Assembly (NCBI GenBank): GCA_001871015.1
Contig: MNUO01000029.1
Location: 1 to 9,044, forward strand
Reading direction: 5' to 3'
Source of the DNA: Candidatus Desantisbacteria bacterium CG1_02_38_46
GTDB lineage: Bacteria; Desantisbacteria; UBA1551; UBA1559
Length of the DNA stretch: 9,044 nt
Under the pieces are notes generated by a model. It ran no database searches, was not told the DNA's origin, and saw only the letters and a program-made list of their open reading frames with translations. Every line of letters starts with the position of its first letter. Position 1 is the first letter of the stretch. Positions 6,497 through 9,044 of the stretch are shown here, piece by piece. Position numbers and translations under genes: made by a program.

Positions 6497-8532
6497 AGAT
6501 TGCAGAAGTTGTTTTGCCATTACCTATTGATAAATCTTTTTCCTATTCTGTGCCCGAGGGACTTGAAAAGAAAGCGCAGGTTGGAATCAGAGTCGATGTA
6601 CCATTTGGAAACAGGAATCTTGTAGGTTATATCATTTCTACGCACGACGCATCATGCCCAAGGCATATCCGCCGTGGCGGACGACGCACGACGCACGACG
6701 GTAAGAATTTCAAAGAAATTCTTGACGTCATCGATGAAGAGCCAGTGCTGAGCGAAGAAATGCTGAAGTTGAGCAGGTGGATTTCATCATATTATTTTTG
6801 TCCGCTGGGAAAGGTGTTAAAGACAGTCATACCAATAACGGGTCAACAGTCCGAAGCCCCGATGGACATCGGGGTTCGGACTCCATCGGAGACAACAGGC
6901 ATTAGTGATAGGGAGCCTGCAATAACCAGTTTTTTTATTCCAACTCCCCAGCAGAATCAAGCCCTGGAAGTTATTAAAAAATGTATTGATGAAGAAAAAT
7001 TCGGTGTGGCATTACTGCAAGGTCCACCGCGAACTGGGAAGACCGAAGTATATTTGCAGTGTGTAGCTTATGCAATAAATAAAGGAAGGCAGGCGTTAAT
7101 CTTAATCCCTGAGATTTCGCTCACATCAGTTCTTTTGAAAAGATTCAGGGATATATTTGGAAGCGAAAGGACTTGCATTTTCCACAGTGGTCTTTCCCGA
7201 AAAATTCATGATTTTGAATGGGAAAGAATTAGAAAAGGTGAAGTAGACGTTGTCATTGGAACCCGTTCTGCAATTTTTAGTCCATTGAATAAATTGGGGC
7301 TGATTATTATAGATGGAGAGGAAGATGCGAGTTTTAAGGAGGAAAGGGAACCCAGATATCATACCAGAAATGTTGCACTGAAGCGCGCAAGGTATAATAA
7401 TGCATTTGTTATATTAGAAAGCGCTGCGCCTTCGCTTGAATCCTATTATAATACTACTGTTGGAACATACCAGATTTTCAAATTTTCCACTGTTCTTAAA
7501 GGAGGTGGGGTTCCTGCAATTGAAATAATTGATAGAAGAAAAAGTAATCTAGAAAGTTCCTCCTGTATTATCAGTCCACAACTTGAAAAGGCAATTAGAA
7601 ATACGCTTGAATCCGGGGAGAGAGTTATACTTTTTCTCAATCGCAGAGGATTTGCAACTGTCCTTTTGTGTATGGAATGTGGAGGGGGATTTTATTGCCC
7701 TAACTGTCAGGTTCCACTGGTTCTCCACCATCCTCCATCAATGGTATGCCATTATTGCAATTACAGGATTTGTGCTCCAAATACCTGTCCAAATTGTGGC
7801 GGAGTCCAGTTGCGCCAGTTTGGTATCGGGACACAGCGTATTGTCGATGAAGTGAAGAAATTATTTCCAGATGCAAGAGTGGGTCGTTTCGATGCTGATA
7901 TACCAGGAAATAAAGTTTCGTCCAGGCGCATATTAGATGATTTTCGAAAAGGTAAAATCAATGTACTTGTAGGCACACAGATGATTCCAGGAGAGGAAAT
8001 TTCCGGAGTTTCACTTTTAGGTGTTATCTCTGTTGATGCAATGCTGAACCTTCCTGATTTCAGAAGTGCCGAACGTGTCTTTCAAGTCTTAACTCGAATT
8101 ATAGTACCGAAGGTCATTATTCAAACCTACAACCCGGACCATTATATATTTTCTGGATTGAGTGAGGTGGACTATCACAAATTTTATAAAAGCGAGATAA
8201 AGATGCGCCGAAATCTTAGATATCCTCCATTTACACACATTGTCCATCTGTTAGTTTATGGGAATAATGAGGGGAAATGTTCTATGGTCGCTGACAGGTT
8301 AGCTCAGACTTTAAAGAAATGCAGGGAAGAAAGCGGGTACAAATTGGACATCCTTGGACCTGCACCTGCTCCTGTGTCTAAATTGAGGGGAAAATACAGA
8401 TATCAGATATTAATTAAAGGCAAAAAGGTCATTTTAGATAAATGTCTGCACTCCATTCATAATGAGTGTGGTTATGGTTTTAGGAGAGGCGAGAGGATAA
8501 GTATTGATATTGACCCTCTTCGTATGCTATAG
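6493..8532 (+). CDS. priA: Primosomal protein N' (PriA), probably helicase-inactive
   Basis: PriA recognises abandoned forks and reloads the replisome. The 679-residue frame is intact. The 3'-DNA-binding region opens with AEVVLPLPIDKSFSYSVP (4-21) and is followed by a winged-helix region (about 74-117) and the helicase core. Walker A is GPPRTGKT (177-184) with its Lys, and LIPEISLT and VVIGTRSAIFSP are normal. The rest of the core is eroded: DEEH is DGEE (274-277), GSATPS is ESAAPS (309-314), KGHDF after GTQMI is GEEIS, and motif VI (QVAGRAGRG) is missing between FQVLTR and VIIQTYNP (530-547). Eight zinc-binding Cys (393, 396, 402, 405, 419, 422, 432, 435) keep the family spacing, and the C-terminal domain is present. 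It may therefore act as a structural loader without unwinding, as proposed for actinobacterial PriA. Two in-frame inserts lie at residues 50-70 and 119-133. The start overlaps the ATPase stop as ATGA. Confidence 0.95.
   Translation: MKIAEVVLPLPIDKSFSYSVPEGLEKKAQVGIRVDVPFGNRNLVGYIISTHDASCPRHIRRGGRRTTHDGKNFKEILDVIDEEPVLSEEMLKLSRWISSYYFCPLGKVLKTVIPITGQQSEAPMDIGVRTPSETTGISDREPAITSFFIPTPQQNQALEVIKKCIDEEKFGVALLQGPPRTGKTEVYLQCVAYAINKGRQALILIPEISLTSVLLKRFRDIFGSERTCIFHSGLSRKIHDFEWERIRKGEVDVVIGTRSAIFSPLNKLGLIIIDGEEDASFKEEREPRYHTRNVALKRARYNNAFVILESAAPSLESYYNTTVGTYQIFKFSTVLKGGGVPAIEIIDRRKSNLESSSCIISPQLEKAIRNTLESGERVILFLNRRGFATVLLCMECGGGFYCPNCQVPLVLHHPPSMVCHYCNYRICAPNTCPNCGGVQLRQFGIGTQRIVDEVKKLFPDARVGRFDADIPGNKVSSRRILDDFRKGKINVLVGTQMIPGEEISGVSLLGVISVDAMLNLPDFRSAERVFQVLTRIIVPKVIIQTYNPDHYIFSGLSEVDYHKFYKSEIKMRRNLRYPPFTHIVHLLVYGNNEGKCSMVADRLAQTLKKCREESGYKLDILGPAPAPVSKLRGKYRYQILIKGKKVILDKCLHSIHNECGYGFRRGERISIDIDPLRML
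6640..6701. repeat. In-frame heptamer/palindrome insert in priA
   Basis: ACGACGC heptamers occur at 6644-6650, 6681-6687 and 6688-6694, with ACGACGG at 6695-6701. Between them lie two palindromes, ATGCC-CAA-GGCAT (6654-6666) and TCCGCC-GT-GGCGGA (6668-6681). The stretch is GC-rich in an AT-rich gene. It encodes residues 50-70 (rich in Arg, His and Gly), which have no counterpart in typical PriA between GYIIS and the KEILDVID strand. It looks like a repeat element that inserted without breaking the frame. Confidence 0.6.
6848..6891. repeat. In-frame palindromic element in priA linker
   Basis: AGTCCGAA-G-CCCCGATG (6848-6864) pairs with CATCGGGGTTCGGACT (6867-6882) across a 2-nt centre, leaving one bulged G: a 16-bp stem. 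A smaller palindrome CTCC-ATC-GGAG (6881-6891) overlaps its end. It encodes residues 119-133, in the linker between the DNA-binding part and the helicase core, a position that tolerates extra sequence. Confidence 0.65.
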
Positions 8533-8560
8533 TAAAATATCTAAAAATACGAAAAATCTC

Positions 8561-8687
8561 GCTTTATTTCCTCGGGATTTTATGTTTCAGCTAACAAAAG
8601 AAGAGGTGAAAAATTGGAAATCACAAATTGTGATAACCAACCTACGCCTTTACTGACCCCGGCGTAGATATGCTTTTCAGTGTTTAG
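8561..8687 (+). pseudogene. Remnant of an ORF6N-domain gene
   Basis: From 8561 one frame reads LFPRDFMFQLTKEEVKNW then KSQIVITN, closely like the FPEDFMFQLTKEE..LRSQIVTS core of ORF6N (KilA-N-like) DNA-binding domains. It stops at 8654. The next frame, from 8640, reads TYAFTDPGVDMLFSV and stops at 8687, matching the family's PYAFTEQGVAMLSSV. The stretch of about 8-10 residues normally between the two (GGRRYLP-like) is missing. So the gene has a small deletion with frameshift, no N-terminal half (the priA stop lies just upstream) and no C-terminus. ORF6N proteins are common in phages and mobile DNA. Recognition is by eye on about 40 residues, yet order and spacing agree well. Confidence 0.7.
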
Positions 8688-8747
8688 AAAAAATTACAGA
8701 GCGTATACAAAATTGGTTGCTGACAGCTCTTTGAAATAACATTTTTA

Positions 8748-8775
8748 TTGACGGTAATGCATAATAGACTATACT
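8748..8775 (+). promoter_or_regulatory. Possible outward promoter near the IS end
   Basis: TTGACG (8748-8753) and TATACT (8770-8775) are 16 nt apart. It points toward the transposase, antisense to it, and has no gene of its own in the window. Weak. Confidence 0.2.
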
Positions 8776-8809
8776 AAATTAGCCTGTATTACAGGCTAAG
8801 TGGTCTATT
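8763..8809. repeat. Long hairpin downstream of the transposase
   Basis: TTAGCCTGTA (8779-8788) and TACAGGCTAA (8790-8799) are perfect inverted arms around one T. Outer arms AATAGAC (8763-8769) and GTCTATT (8803-8809) extend the structure across an uneven internal loop. On the minus strand the inner stem is followed by TTT, so it may end transposase transcription, or it may lie at the IS end. The terminal inverted repeat cannot be confirmed with the other end outside the window. Confidence 0.6.
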
Positions 8810-8821
8810 TCAAAAGTTCTG

Positions 8822-9044
8822 TTATGTATTTACATAGACAGATAAAACTTTTTGTGGATCGTTCCACAACGGAAATTCTTCAAGGATTGACTCTTGGAAA
8901 ATTACTGGTTGATATTGATTAATGACATTCTCACTAACAAGATTAAGTCTTTCTTTAAGGTCTTTCCTGGTGAATTTCCAGCTAAAGGGACGAGCTACTT
9001 CTTGGTATCGAACTTGGAAATTCATTAGACGTCTTTCTACTGTT
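8822..9044 (-). CDS. IS630-type transposase, C-terminal part only
   Basis: The minus-strand frame is open through the right edge, so the gene begins outside the window; the ATG at 9025 is internal. The visible 73 residues start TVERRLMNFQVRYQEVARPF and continue SWKFTRKDLKERL. This matches the end of IS630/Tc1-mariner-like DDE transposases, where a tyrosine-rich helix is followed by PFxWxFTRxDL. In most members the protein ends soon after that motif. Here about 40 more residues follow (NLVSENVINQ to VYVNT), of no recognised type. Most of the catalytic DDE domain, including its acidic residues, lies outside the window, so activity cannot be judged. It converges on priA. Confidence 0.75.
   Translation of the reverse strand, partial: TVERRLMNFQVRYQEVARPFSWKFTRKDLKERLNLVSENVINQYQPVIFQESILEEFPLWNDPQKVLSVYVNT

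Noticed and set aside
7583-7855. 90-codon plus-strand open frame inside priA
   Set aside because: It overlaps the conserved zinc-binding region of PriA in another frame and has no family resemblance.
8553-8581. AAAATCTCG/CGGGATTTT hairpin as the priA terminator
   Set aside because: It has an 11-nt loop, no T-run after it, and falls inside the ORF6N coding remnant.
8620-8667. Palindromes ATCACAA-A-TTGTGAT and CTACGCC/GGCGTAG as operators
   Set aside because: Both fall in codons that match the ORF6N family sequence, so they are probably by-products of coding.

Overview
The window is a stretch of bacterial chromosome of moderate to low GC (the first ~1.3 kb is visibly more GC-rich than the rest). 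It has Shine-Dalgarno sites, sigma-70-type -35/-10 boxes and standard stop codons. Nothing gives a firm taxonomic placement. Palindromic repeat elements inside and between genes, a degenerate PriA, a stand-alone ComEC-like protein and 7-nt tandem repeats would suit an uncultivated candidate-phylum bacterium, but this is inference.

Left part (1-2792), an envelope-related block. A TPM-domain (YgcG-like) membrane protein, cut by the left edge, is followed 16 bp later by a LemA-family protein. A strong extended -10 promoter then starts a second unit: a two-TM HAMP protein with no output domain, overlapped by 38 nt by an exported ComEC-type metallo-beta-lactamase-fold protein in which every recognisable metal-ligand motif is lost.

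Middle and right part (2793-8532), replication and recombination. A terminator-like hairpin lies directly on the ribosome binding site of recG, which is complete with intact helicase motifs. The 180-bp gap after recG holds heptamer repeats, a consensus DnaA box, three interlocking 18-nt palindromes at exact 14-nt spacing, and a strong promoter whose -10 box sits inside a 20-nt perfect palindrome. That promoter should make a nearly leaderless mRNA for an AAA_14/DUF4143 ATPase, which is joined to priA by an ATGA stop/start overlap. PriA keeps its zinc module and Walker A lysine but has lost helicase motifs II, III, V and VI. It also carries two in-frame palindromic inserts in its N-terminal part.

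Right end (8533-9044), a decayed mobile or phage-like zone. A frameshifted remnant of an ORF6N-domain gene abuts the priA stop. It is followed by a long hairpin and the C-terminal end of an IS630-type transposase on the minus strand, running off the right edge.

The main themes are two apparent pseudoenzymes kept as intact reading frames (ComEC-like and PriA) and a palindromic repeat population present both between genes and within a coding sequence.
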